Source: JALOOE01 sp964423545
Lineage (GTDB): Bacteria > Chloroflexota > Anaerolineae > CG2-30-64-16
DNA: 7,908 bases
Assembly (NCBI GenBank): GCA_964423545.1
Contig: CAYRFV010000264.1
Span: 1-7,908 of the forward strand
Direction of reading: 5' to 3'
The notes beneath the pieces are model-generated. The model saw only the letters and a program-made list of their open reading frames with translations. It was not told where the DNA came from and ran no database searches. A program made the position numbers and the translations under genes. The number at the start of each line of letters is the position of its first letter. The stretch's first letter is position 1. Positions 1 through 5,885 of this stretch are shown here, piece after piece.

Positions 1-129
1 ATTTCCGCCTGCTCCAACGGGCGGCGATGCGACAGAGGCCATCTGAGCCGCGCAATCGGCACTGATGTGTGCATTAACAGAGCTTCAGCATCGTTTCCTG
101 GCGTACTTGCTCTCCTCTGTGCCTCTTTG

Positions 130-167
130 CTGCCAGGCGAGACGCGTTGCCTGTCTCATTCTGGCAG
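130..167 (-). repeat. Second inverted repeat in the putative leader
   Basis: Nested arms CTGCCAG (130-136) with CTGGCAG (161-167), and inside them GAGAC (139-143) with GTCTC (153-157). This gives 12 pairs, a 2x3 internal loop and a 9-nt apical loop. An alternative pairing is TGCCTG (148-153) with CAGGCA (165-170). It lies 15 bp from the first inverted repeat and has no T-tract. The function is unknown; a leader structure or a factor-binding site is possible. Confidence 0.55.
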
Positions 168-182
168 GCAGCGGTGCTGTAT

Positions 183-228
183 TGGCGCGTACCTGCCGGA
201 GTGGCGTGAGTGATGGCGGTACGCGCCA
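183..228 (-). repeat. Strong inverted repeat just after cas2
   Basis: Perfect 11-bp arms TGGCGCGTACC (183-193) and GGTACGCGCCA (218-228), extended inward by GCC (195-197) pairing with GGC (215-217) past one bulged base, giving 14 pairs around a 17-nt loop. It begins 7 bp beyond the cas2 stop. No T-tract follows on either strand, so it is not a standard intrinsic terminator. From memory, several I-C leaders carry a GC-rich inverted repeat soon after cas2; this may be the equivalent, serving as a protein-binding or structural element. Confidence 0.7.
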
Positions 229-235
229 CACCAGT

Positions 236-526
236 CTACAGGATGATCGCGCCCTCCTGCTCGTATTGCTGCACTACGCCGTGATGTTGCACCCTGCGGC
301 TCCAGTTGCTGCCCAGTAGGTAGATCCTGAGCGAGTCACGATCCTTGTCCATGATCGCCAGGAGCCTCGCCTCCAGCATGGCCCACTGTGCCGGATCGAC
401 AAGACATTCGAACACCGATTTCTGCACGCGCTGGCCGACGTTTTCGCATGCTTTGGCGATCTGCCGCAGGCGCTTGGTGCCGCTCGGCGTCTCCGTGTTC
501 ACATCGTACGTGATCAGCACCATCAT
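236..526 (-). CDS. cas2: Cas2, adaptation dimer subunit
   Basis: Cas2 of the I-C type, 96 aa, a ferredoxin-like fold that bridges two Cas1 dimers and sets the prespacer length. Features are the first beta strand with the conserved aspartate D8 (MMVLITYDVNT), GQRVQKSVFECLVDPAQW (31-48) and DSLRIYLLG (64-72), all classic for this subfamily. Two consecutive ATG codons (526 and 523) could start it; I used the first, as in relatives beginning MMVLV/I. The upstream SD (GGGAGAGAG region, about 532-541) is weaker than those of the other genes in the operon. It is the last cas gene, and its TAG is followed after 7 bp by a strong inverted repeat. Confidence 0.96.
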   Translation of the reverse strand: MMVLITYDVNTETPSGTKRLRQIAKACENVGQRVQKSVFECLVDPAQWAMLEARLLAIMDKDRDSLRIYLLGSNWSRRVQHHGVVQQYEQEGAIIL

Positions 527-556
527 GGCTGGCTCTCTCCCATCGATGGCGCGCCG

Positions 557-1585
557 CTACTTCCAATGAAATGGCGGATAGCAGTCCAAGTCCCCGCGCA
601 GATAGCGCGCAAGAAGCTGCGCTTGCACGAACGGGATCAGACCGATGGGAATACGTTCTTCTACAAACGGGTGTTCCACCTCCTCACGCTTGCGCCTCTG
701 CCAGGCGGTGATCAGCTCACGCCGCACTTGGTCGTTGAGATGCACTCCGGTCGGTGTAGTCTCGAAGTCCTTGCCCTGGAGTTGGCGGAGATTCACCAGG
801 GAGAGCGCCAGCCGATCACACAACCAGGCGCGCAGCTCTTCCATCAGATCGAGCGCCAGGCTGGGGCGTCCAGGTCTCAGCGCATGCAGGAAGCCCATCG
901 CCGGATCGAGTCCCACCGCCTCCAACGCCGATCGGACATCGTTGGCTAGCAAGGCGTAGAGAAACGACATGATCGCATTCATCTTGTCCTGCGGCGGCCG
1001 TTTCGACCGTCCCCGGAAGAAGAAGTCCTCACGGTTGGCGCGAATCATGTTGTCGAACGCCCCGAAGTAGATGTACGCTGCGCTGCCTTCCAGACCGCGC
1101 AGTCTGTCAACGCCGGCCTCAGGTCTGAGGCTGGCGACGACCGCAGCCATACCTTCGGCTGCTCGCCTGAGACTCGCGGCGGCATCTTCATCGGAGTGCT
1201 CGCGTGCTGCGCGCAGCAGCACGTTGCGCGAGTTCGCGATCTTGCACACCACAAACCAGTAGGCCAGATGCCCCGTCTTGACCCCGTCAGCAGCCGCGGC
1301 GTACTGCGCCTTCCGCAAGAGGATGTTGCCCCGCATCGGACCTTCCATCCGGCTGTAGAAGCGCCCGCTTTCACCCAGAAAGGAGAGGCCGATCCCGCGT
1401 TCGCCCAGGAAGCCCAGCAGCGGCGTCGAGACGGTGGTATGGCCGAAGCAGACGACGGACTCAACCGTGTGGGCCGGCACCCGCACCTTTTCGTCACCGC
1501 CCACGTGGACGCAGATCGTCTCGCCCTGCTTCGAGATGTACGAGTCCTCGGTGACTACGTAGAGCACATTGAGCATATGCTTCAT
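557..1585 (-). CDS. cas1: Cas1, CRISPR integrase
   Basis: Cas1 of the I-C type, 342 aa, the expected length. With Cas2 it forms the integrase that inserts prespacers at the first repeat. The N-terminal beta domain starts MKHMLNVLYVVTEDSYIS, the usual I-C pattern, followed by VVCFGHTTVSTPLL and LGERGIGLSFL. The catalytic metal ligands expected in the alpha domain are E166 (in LEGSAAYIYFGAFDNM), H234 (GFLHALRPGRPSLALDL), and D246 with E249 (LDLMEE), all present. The start is the ATG at 1585, overlapping the cas4 TGA as ATGA, with the SD AAGGGGAG 5 nt upstream inside the cas4 3' end. A second ATG three codons later is less likely because the first gives the standard N-terminus. The gene ends with TAG 30 bp before cas2. 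No frameshift or missing residue is seen. Confidence 0.97.
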   Translation of the reverse strand: MKHMLNVLYVVTEDSYISKQGETICVHVGGDEKVRVPAHTVESVVCFGHTTVSTPLLGFLGERGIGLSFLGESGRFYSRMEGPMRGNILLRKAQYAAAADGVKTGHLAYWFVVCKIANSRNVLLRAAREHSDEDAAASLRRAAEGMAAVVASLRPEAGVDRLRGLEGSAAYIYFGAFDNMIRANREDFFFRGRSKRPPQDKMNAIMSFLYALLANDVRSALEAVGLDPAMGFLHALRPGRPSLALDLMEELRAWLCDRLALSLVNLRQLQGKDFETTPTGVHLNDQVRRELITAWQRRKREEVEHPFVEERIPIGLIPFVQAQLLARYLRGDLDCYPPFHWK

Positions 1586-2241
1586 GGTGTCTCCCCTTGG
1601 GCTGCGTGCAACAGCCGCGCCAGGTACTCATTTCCGCTTCGGCGCATCCTGGGCTGGCAGATATCCACCATGGAGCAACCCTTGCAGCGCGCGCTGCGGT
1701 GCGGCGAGGGGATTTCGCCCGCCACCAACATGGCGCGAAGCTGGCGGGCTCCCTCTTCGACCAGCTGGCGCAGCCGATCATTCAGCGCCACCGCCAGACG
1801 ACGGTGGTCGGCCTCGTAGAACAAATAACCTTCCGGAATCCGGCAGCCGAGCATCTCCTCCAAGCACACTGCCTGGGCGCACAGCTGGACTTCGTATTCG
1901 GTCTCGTTGCGTCGCGCACCATGCTTGAACTCGACCGGAATCAGCCGCCACTGGCCCGCATAGCCAGCGATTACGACGCCATCATCCGCGGCCTGCATCT
2001 CGATGCAGTCTGCCTTGCCAGCCAGGCCCAGGCGCAGAGATCGCACCCACAGCCCGCGCAGCCACAGGTTGTCACCCCGCTTCTCGTGCCCCGCCTGGTG
2101 CACCCGCTCGTGGATCAGCGTGCCTTCGGCGGTGAACTGATTGTCCGCCCACTGCTGATCCACGAGCAGTAGTGCTGCCCGTCGTGGACAGTAGAAGTAC
2201 TGTGACAGGTATGAGAGGGGAATCAGGTCATCTTCATCCAT
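1582..2241 (-). CDS. cas4: Cas4, Fe-S RecB-family nuclease of the adaptation module
   Basis: Cas4, 219 aa from the ATG at 2241. It is a PD-(D/E)XK (RecB-like) nuclease with a 4Fe-4S cluster that works with Cas1-Cas2 to select PAM-containing prespacers, trim them and orient their integration. Visible residues: C18 (in YCPRR), H44 (GTLIHERVH), D78 (LAGKAD), E104 and K106 (VEFKHG), Q119 (motif QLCAQ), and the C-terminal cysteine cluster C186, C189, C195 (CKGCSMVDIC). The four cluster cysteines and the nuclease triad are all present, so it should be active. A TTG at 2274 would add 11 residues, but the ATG at 2241 has the SD GAGGGG at 6 nt and gives a Cas4-like start (MDEDDLIPLSYLSQYFYCPRR). Its TGA overlaps the cas1 ATG by four bases. 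It is a stand-alone gene, not fused to cas1. Confidence 0.96.
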   Translation of the reverse strand: MDEDDLIPLSYLSQYFYCPRRAALLLVDQQWADNQFTAEGTLIHERVHQAGHEKRGDNLWLRGLWVRSLRLGLAGKADCIEMQAADDGVVIAGYAGQWRLIPVEFKHGARRNETEYEVQLCAQAVCLEEMLGCRIPEGYLFYEADHRRLAVALNDRLRQLVEEGARQLRAMLVAGEIPSPHRSARCKGCSMVDICQPRMRRSGNEYLARLLHAAQGETP

Positions 2242-2252
2242 GTGCGCCCCTC

Positions 2253-2289
2253 GAATGCGCTCGTTCCATCGCAAGTGCCTGGCGCATTC
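2253..2289 (-). repeat. Inverted repeat (possible mRNA hairpin) between cas7c and cas4
   Basis: Perfect 8-bp arms GAATGCGC (2253-2260) and GCGCATTC (2282-2289) with a 21-nt loop, filling most of the 52-bp gap between the two modules. On the mRNA the second arm ends directly before the cas4 SD (GAGGGG, 2247-2252). No T-tract follows, so it is not a standard intrinsic terminator. It could stabilise the upstream mRNA end after cleavage or modulate cas4 translation; the role is inferred. An 8-bp stem with a 21-nt loop is only moderately stable. Confidence 0.5.
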
Positions 2290-2293
2290 AGCG

Positions 2294-3301
2294 TCACACC
2301 GTCTTAACCCAATCCAGTCCCTTCGGCAGATCGCCCCAGACCACGCTCGCCCTGCCGCCTTCGAGCTGGGCGAACCCCACCTGTACGCCTGCGGGTACCT
2401 GGCTCAGCCGCACGGTCAAGTCGTAGTGGCGGTAGCTGCGAGCCAGCCCCACATCGGGTCGCCGAGCGATCTCCACCAGGTCGAACAGTCGATGGGCCGG
2501 CGCACAGCCGAGCTTCGCCTGACGCACGCGCTGCGCGGGATCGCTATCGGTGCCGATATGCTTAAAAATGATCAGCGGCGGCACGGTGGACATCAGCCCC
2601 TTGCTCGACGAGCGATCATGCTCGTACATGGCTAACAGCGCCTCCCACAACAGCTCCAGATCGGCCTCGGAAAAGCCGGTCTCGTCGGCGAGGTGCGCGC
2701 TGACAAAGCCGCGACCCTCGTAGATCCCGAAGGGGATCAACTGCTTACGGCCCATGGTGCGGAGCTTGTCCTCTGGCTGCTCGGACTCCCATTTGAGGTG
2801 TTCAGCGAAGGAGTAGTCATCCTTACCACCTGCCACCGCCATGCGCGTGATAGAGGCATCCAAAGGTAGGATTGCCTCCACAGAACGCAGGAACGGAATC
2901 TGCACCGGGCCGCGCACCTGACCGGCATTGGCACCCGTGGAAAGCACGCCTCCGAACGTGCGCACGTCGAAGTAGTGTTCGCAGAGCCATTTCTGGGCAT
3001 CTTTCACCGCAGCCTTCTCCTTCGTTTTGGCCTTCGGATCGTGCCCGGTGGCTTCATGCGCTTCGGCGATGAACTTGTTGATATTGGTGGCCTGCTGAAC
3101 GATGATGTTGTAATGCGCATCGCCACGGCGTGCCAATTGCACGTAGTTGCGAATCCGACGCTTCACGGCCACATCGGATATCAGGCCATGCATGTCTTGC
3201 GGATCGATACGCGGCGCATTGCCCGCGTCGGGGTCGCCGTTCGGGTTGCCATCAATGCATTCCACGATGTACATGAACTCATATCGGTTGTTGAGCGCCA
3301 T
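2294..3301 (-). CDS. cas7c: Cas7c (Csd2), Cascade backbone subunit
   Basis: Cas7c (Csd2 family), 335 aa from the ATG at 3301. Multiple copies polymerise along the crRNA to form the Cascade backbone. Signature segments are MALNNRYEFMYIVECIDG (1-18), GNPNGDPDAGN (18-28) followed by PRIDP (30-34), a GGV-containing block (TFGGVLSTGANAGQVRGPVQ), and EHDRSSSKGLMST...FKH near the C-terminal third; all are typical of Csd2. An ATG six codons upstream (3319) was rejected because it overlaps the SD, whereas the 3301 ATG has a good SD and gives the normal Csd2 N-terminus. It starts one base after the cas8c TGA, so translation is probably coupled. The length is toward the upper end of what I expect for the family, with a hydrophobic C-terminal tail (VWGDLPKGLDWVKTV). 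A 52-bp gap follows before cas4. Assignment is secure. Confidence 0.96.
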   Translation of the reverse strand: MALNNRYEFMYIVECIDGNPNGDPDAGNAPRIDPQDMHGLISDVAVKRRIRNYVQLARRGDAHYNIIVQQATNINKFIAEAHEATGHDPKAKTKEKAAVKDAQKWLCEHYFDVRTFGGVLSTGANAGQVRGPVQIPFLRSVEAILPLDASITRMAVAGGKDDYSFAEHLKWESEQPEDKLRTMGRKQLIPFGIYEGRGFVSAHLADETGFSEADLELLWEALLAMYEHDRSSSKGLMSTVPPLIIFKHIGTDSDPAQRVRQAKLGCAPAHRLFDLVEIARRPDVGLARSYRHYDLTVRLSQVPAGVQVGFAQLEGGRASVVWGDLPKGLDWVKTV

Positions 3302-3302
3302 T

Positions 3303-3704
3303 TCAGTTGCCTCCTCCATTGGCTTGCGTTGAGGTGTCGTCGGCCTTCTTGCTGCTGAACAGGTCCGCCTTCTGCTGATAGTACCCCAGAGCGAACAGCG
3401 TCTGGCCTTCCATATCGAGGACAGCGGGCGGTTGATCGCCGAGCTTGGTCACGATCTCCGCAATCTGCTGTTCGTACCATATCGCCAAGCCCCTGCTGTC
3501 GATCTTCTGCAGATGGTACTGGGCGTTGCGAATCAACCGGCCCAGCACCAGGGATGGTGTGGTGCTTGCCGCGGCGTAGTAGCGCTGCACTACACCAGCC
3601 CCAACATCGGGCAACGCGCTGGACTGCAACGCAGCCAACACGGCCATCAGCCGGCCCGCCTGGTAGGCGGTAGCCGGATGATCCTTGATCAGTTTCGCGT
3701 CCAT
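3303..3704 (-). CDS. cas11c: Cas11c small subunit, internal in-frame start within cas8c
   Basis: Predicted 133-aa product from an internal ATG in the cas8c frame. Work on Desulfovibrio vulgaris I-C Cascade showed that the small subunit Cas11c is made from an internal start near the 3' end of cas8c, and that it lines the complex and stabilises the R-loop. Here an SD (AGGAG, 3711-3715) lies 6 nt before an ATG in frame with cas8c. The product starts MDAKLIKDHPATAYQAGRLM and continues with helix-like segments (AYQAGRLMAVLAALQ, SLVLGRLIRNAQYHLQKI, WYEQQIAEIVTKLG) and a polar, Gly-rich tail. The AYxxGRLxAVLxxLQ block right after the start is what I expect of the C-terminal helical domain. Position, length and SD all agree with the known case; expression itself is inferred. 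Confidence 0.75.
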   Translation of the reverse strand: MDAKLIKDHPATAYQAGRLMAVLAALQSSALPDVGAGVVQRYYAAASTTPSLVLGRLIRNAQYHLQKIDSRGLAIWYEQQIAEIVTKLGDQPPAVLDMEGQTLFALGYYQQKADLFSSKKADDTSTQANGGGN

Positions 3705-5147
3705 CACAGTCTCCTGGTTTGACTTTGTTCCAGCACTTCGGATGAGCCAGGCCTTCAGCACGGCGCAGGCAACCCGATCCAGGTTGCCCGTGCTTTGCTC
3801 ATCATCTTCGCGCAGAAGCCGCGAGCGGGCGTGGGCTAGCGCACCAAAGGCCGCGCTATCCGGCAATGGGAGATACCGTCGCGCAGGGCCTTGCAGGGAT
3901 CCTTTGGCGGCGTCGTTGGACTGAGCTCCCTCCAAGATGGTGCGCCACAACTTCGGCAGTAGCGGCGCCAACTGCTTGTCAATACGTTCCATCGTATCGG
4001 AATACTTCTCGCCGGGGCGATAGCTGACCAGTCGGGTCAGCAGTCCGCGCAGCTTGGGTGGTTCGGCATTCTCGCCCCCGTGCGGCTTGACAATCTCCAA
4101 ATGATCGTACCAGGCATTGATGCTCTCCACCAGCCGAACGAAATCGCCGGTGAACCAGTCACGCACCATCACGCGTCCGCCTGAGCCAGAGACCTGCAGC
4201 ACGAAGTAGCGGTTGCCCGTGAGATCAGGGCGCTTACCACTGCGGATTGCGGCAAGGAGCGCGCGAGCCTTGGTTCGGGCATTGGCAGCTTCGCTTTCCT
4301 CGCCGAAGCTCATGAGGTCAGGGAACAGGTCATCCTCGTCCGTTACGCGACTGCTGTACCAGTGCAGCGTCAGCGCGCCACCGAGCGGAGTCGGGGCCTG
4401 TGCAACCAGGTGGTCAAGTGCCGACCGATATAGCGCCACGGCGGATTCCGAGCAAGCAGCATTTGCTGACTGAGCCAGCCCATAGGAAGTGAACGCATCC
4501 TTGTCAAAGCTGATCAAGGTCGAACCTGAAGGTTGTCCACCAACGCGAGATAGACCAGACACTTTCGCGTGTGTCGGGACAGGCGTTACAACATCACCTG
4601 TAAGAAAGCAGACCATTGGATCTGCGCCACTCTCAACACCTCGCAGCGACGATCGGTAGCTTTGCCACCATGCCTGCCATGAGGTGAAATCGACTGCCAA
4701 CCGCGATCCGATCCGAAACGTAATGTTGTCAGTCGGTTTCGCCTTTCGAGCATCGAGAGTCATATTGACCCGCCCGATCACATCTGAGTCCTCGAGTCCT
4801 CGCGCTGCCAGTTCAAGTTCGGGGCAGTCAACTGCCGCTGCATGGAGAAGCTGCAGGAAGCACCCATGCTTGTCGGCGATCTTCGTGTCACCTTCCTTGT
4901 GCCCGTAGCCCGTCGCAACTGCCGCAGATTCCACGAGGAAGTGGCTGCGCGTCGTCTTGCCGGAAACTAGCTCGCTTTGCTCGAGGTGCGGGCACACGAA
5001 CTCATCATGTCCGCGCTCCATCTCGCTGACATCCACATATTGCCCATCCTCGGCCAGAGAGATCACCCATCGAATGCGTTTGGTCTTGTAGCCAGGTAGA
5101 CCGGGCAACCGGTTCCCTTCAGCGTAACGCGCCAGTTCTTGCAGCAA
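3303..5147 (-). CDS. cas8c: Cas8c (Csd1), large subunit of I-C Cascade
   Basis: Cas8c (Csd1 family), 614 aa from the chosen TTG, within the usual range of about 570-620. It is the large subunit of I-C Cascade, which recognises the PAM and helps open the target duplex and recruit Cas3. Recognition rests on the N-terminal pattern LLQELARYAEG...RWVISLAEDG, on SHFLVESAAVATGYG...KHGCFLQLL at about 68-100, and on the position between cas5c and cas7c. The longer frame starts at a GTG (5156, 617 aa), but that codon lies inside a perfect SD; the TTG at 5147 is correctly spaced and leaves a Csd1-like N-terminus. The last 133 residues resemble the helical small subunit and are preceded by their own SD and ATG (see Cas11c). 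It stops one base before the cas7c ATG. The assignment is firm; the exact start is moderately certain. Confidence 0.94.
   Translation of the reverse strand: MLQELARYAEGNRLPGLPGYKTKRIRWVISLAEDGQYVDVSEMERGHDEFVCPHLEQSELVSGKTTRSHFLVESAAVATGYGHKEGDTKIADKHGCFLQLLHAAAVDCPELELAARGLEDSDVIGRVNMTLDARKAKPTDNITFRIGSRLAVDFTSWQAWWQSYRSSLRGVESGADPMVCFLTGDVVTPVPTHAKVSGLSRVGGQPSGSTLISFDKDAFTSYGLAQSANAACSESAVALYRSALDHLVAQAPTPLGGALTLHWYSSRVTDEDDLFPDLMSFGEESEAANARTKARALLAAIRSGKRPDLTGNRYFVLQVSGSGGRVMVRDWFTGDFVRLVESINAWYDHLEIVKPHGGENAEPPKLRGLLTRLVSYRPGEKYSDTMERIDKQLAPLLPKLWRTILEGAQSNDAAKGSLQGPARRYLPLPDSAAFGALAHARSRLLREDDEQSTGNLDRVACAVLKAWLIRSAGTKSNQETVMDAKLIKDHPATAYQAGRLMAVLAALQSSALPDVGAGVVQRYYAAASTTPSLVLGRLIRNAQYHLQKIDSRGLAIWYEQQIAEIVTKLGDQPPAVLDMEGQTLFALGYYQQKADLFSSKKADDTSTQANGGGN
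3310..3317 (-). promoter_or_regulatory. Shine-Dalgarno site of cas7c, embedded in the cas8c 3' end
   Basis: GGAGGAGG lies 8 nt before the ATG at 3301, within the last codons of cas8c. An earlier in-frame ATG at 3319 overlaps this SD and has no suitable SD of its own, so this site decides the cas7c start. Confidence 0.75.
3711..3715 (-). promoter_or_regulatory. Internal Shine-Dalgarno site for Cas11c
   Basis: AGGAG inside cas8c, 6 nt upstream of the in-frame ATG at 3704. A well-spaced SD in front of an in-frame ATG, exactly where the family is known to use internal initiation, is unlikely to be chance, though AGGAG alone is short. Confidence 0.65.
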
Positions 5148-5151
5148 TGCA

Positions 5152-5162
5152 ATCACCTCCTT
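5152..5162 (-). promoter_or_regulatory. Shine-Dalgarno site of cas8c, embedded in the cas5c 3' end
   Basis: AAGGAGGTGAT is an exact 11-nt complement of the bacterial 16S rRNA 3' end (ATCACCTCCTT). It contains the last two codons and the TGA of cas5c. A GTG at 5156 sits inside it and is too close to serve as the start; the TTG at 5147 is 8 nt beyond the GGAGG core, an optimal distance. This placement suggests that translation of cas8c is coupled to termination on cas5c. Confidence 0.75.
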
Positions 5163-5863
5163 CCCTGGGGCTTGTGCACCAACTCGCTCTCCCAGGCCGG
5201 CACAGACAGCACACCGTTATCCAGCCTGGCCCGGAAAAGGCTGATGAAGGGTCGCGCCTCATCGCGAATGACCTGCTCGAGGTCGAACACGTCATAGAGC
5301 ATCCAGCCGATTTCGATGCTCTCGGTGATCGGCTGCGGCTTGTCTGAAGCCGGTTCGAAATACGCCGCGAACTCCTTGCAGCCGAGATACGGCTGATAGA
5401 AACATTTTCCGCTGGCGATCCGCCGACTGGCCTGCTCCTCCAGCGCATGCAGCCGGTGCGAGCACGCAGGTCGCGGATGGATGTGCGCATGGAGACGGTA
5501 GCGCACATCACGTAGAGCCATTGTCTGGCGCTGAGTGCGACCGAGCATATCGCTGCCCGTAAGCTCTTGCGTCGCGTCACACAAGATGATCGGCCAATCG
5601 CCGCCGCGCATCGCTCTGTTCACGGCAATGGCATTGATCTTTTCCTTCACTTCATTGCGACGGAGTGCGATGAACTTGATCGGCTTCAACACCTCGATTC
5701 TTTCGATGCGCCAGCCAAACTCCTCCGGCTTGGCGTAGATGGCGTCCAGCACCCCGCGTGCTGCCGAAGGCGTCATCACCGGGTAGCTGAATCGCTCCAC
5801 CTTGGTTTCGGGGCGAGTGAAGCACCCGAACTCACCCCACACTTCCACGACGAACGTCTTCAT
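5153..5863 (-). CDS. cas5c: Cas5c, pre-crRNA endoribonuclease and Cascade subunit
   Basis: Cas5c (Cas5d, RAMP superfamily), 236 aa, the usual family length. In I-C systems, which lack Cas6, it cuts the CRISPR transcript within each repeat and stays bound to the 5' handle of the crRNA in Cascade. The N-terminus (MKTFVVEVWGEFGCFTRPE) and the TPSAARGVLDAIY segment at about 31-43 are typical. Y43 is a candidate for the catalytic tyrosine described in Bacillus halodurans Cas5d (Y46), and QRQTMALRDVRY at 111-122 is a conserved block. The Lys-His pair of that enzyme is not obvious by eye and needs an alignment. The ATG is preceded by a strong SD (GAGGAGGTGA, 5871-5880), and no plausible earlier start was needed. 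The last codons, AGG AGG TGA, form part of the SD for cas8c. It lies between cas3 and cas8c, the standard I-C position. Confidence 0.95.
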   Translation of the reverse strand: MKTFVVEVWGEFGCFTRPETKVERFSYPVMTPSAARGVLDAIYAKPEEFGWRIERIEVLKPIKFIALRRNEVKEKINAIAVNRAMRGGDWPIILCDATQELTGSDMLGRTQRQTMALRDVRYRLHAHIHPRPACSHRLHALEEQASRRIASGKCFYQPYLGCKEFAAYFEPASDKPQPITESIEIGWMLYDVFDLEQVIRDEARPFISLFRARLDNGVLSVPAWESELVHKPQGRR

Positions 5864-5870
5864 GGTCAGT

Positions 5871-5880
5871 TCACCTCCTC
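5871..5880 (-). promoter_or_regulatory. Shine-Dalgarno site of cas5c
   Basis: GAGGAGGTGA lies 7 nt before the cas5c ATG, in the 22-bp gap after the cas3 stop. It is a strong match to the anti-SD of 16S rRNA and fixes the cas5c start at 5863. Confidence 0.8.
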
Positions 5881-5885
5881 GTTGT

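Larger units (their letters stand above)
1..235 (-). other. Non-coding region downstream of cas2, putative CRISPR leader
   Basis: In most I-C loci the leader and array follow cas2 in the direction of transcription, so this stretch is where the leader should be. I see no credible gene: the only sizeable frame (65-319, plus strand) runs antisense into cas2 and resembles nothing. It contains two strong inverted repeats (183-228 and 130-167), a weaker one near the edge (CCGCC 5-9 with GGCGG 20-24), and a long-range pair (ACAGAGG 32-38 with CCTCTGT 114-120). There is no copy of an I-C repeat, whose usual end is ATTGAAAC. The leader call rests on position, not on a recognised leader sequence. Confidence 0.5.

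Noticed and set aside
1..32. Possible first CRISPR repeat on the minus strand beginning GTCGCATCGCC
   Set aside because: The first bases resemble I-C repeats, but the sequence lacks the compact palindrome and the ATTGAAAC end, and no second copy exists in the window to prove a repeat.
89..108. Degenerate repeat-end resemblance (CGCCAGGAAAC on the minus strand)
   Set aside because: The match to a repeat end such as GTGGATTGAAAC needs gaps and mismatches and is within chance.
183..228. Intrinsic terminator after cas2
   Set aside because: The stem is strong, but no T-tract follows it on either strand, so I list it only as an inverted repeat.
65..319. 84-codon plus-strand open frame over the post-cas2 region
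   Set aside because: It overlaps cas2 in antisense, resembles no known protein and has a composition (many Leu, Cys, Arg) typical of random GC-rich frames.
1196..1819. 207-codon plus-strand open frame antisense to cas1/cas4
   Set aside because: Long antisense frames are common in GC-rich genes; the minus strand here encodes recognisable Cas1 and Cas4 with catalytic residues.
1597..2172. 191-codon plus-strand open frame antisense to cas4
   Set aside because: A mirror of the cas4 coding sequence with no recognisable domain.
2242..2274. Upstream TTG (2274) as the cas4 start
   Set aside because: It would translate through the intergenic inverted repeat; the ATG at 2241 has an SD and a typical Cas4 N-terminus.
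3302..3319. Upstream ATG (3319) as the cas7c start
   Set aside because: This ATG overlaps the GGAGGAGG SD; the ATG at 3301 is properly spaced and gives the normal Csd2 N-terminus.
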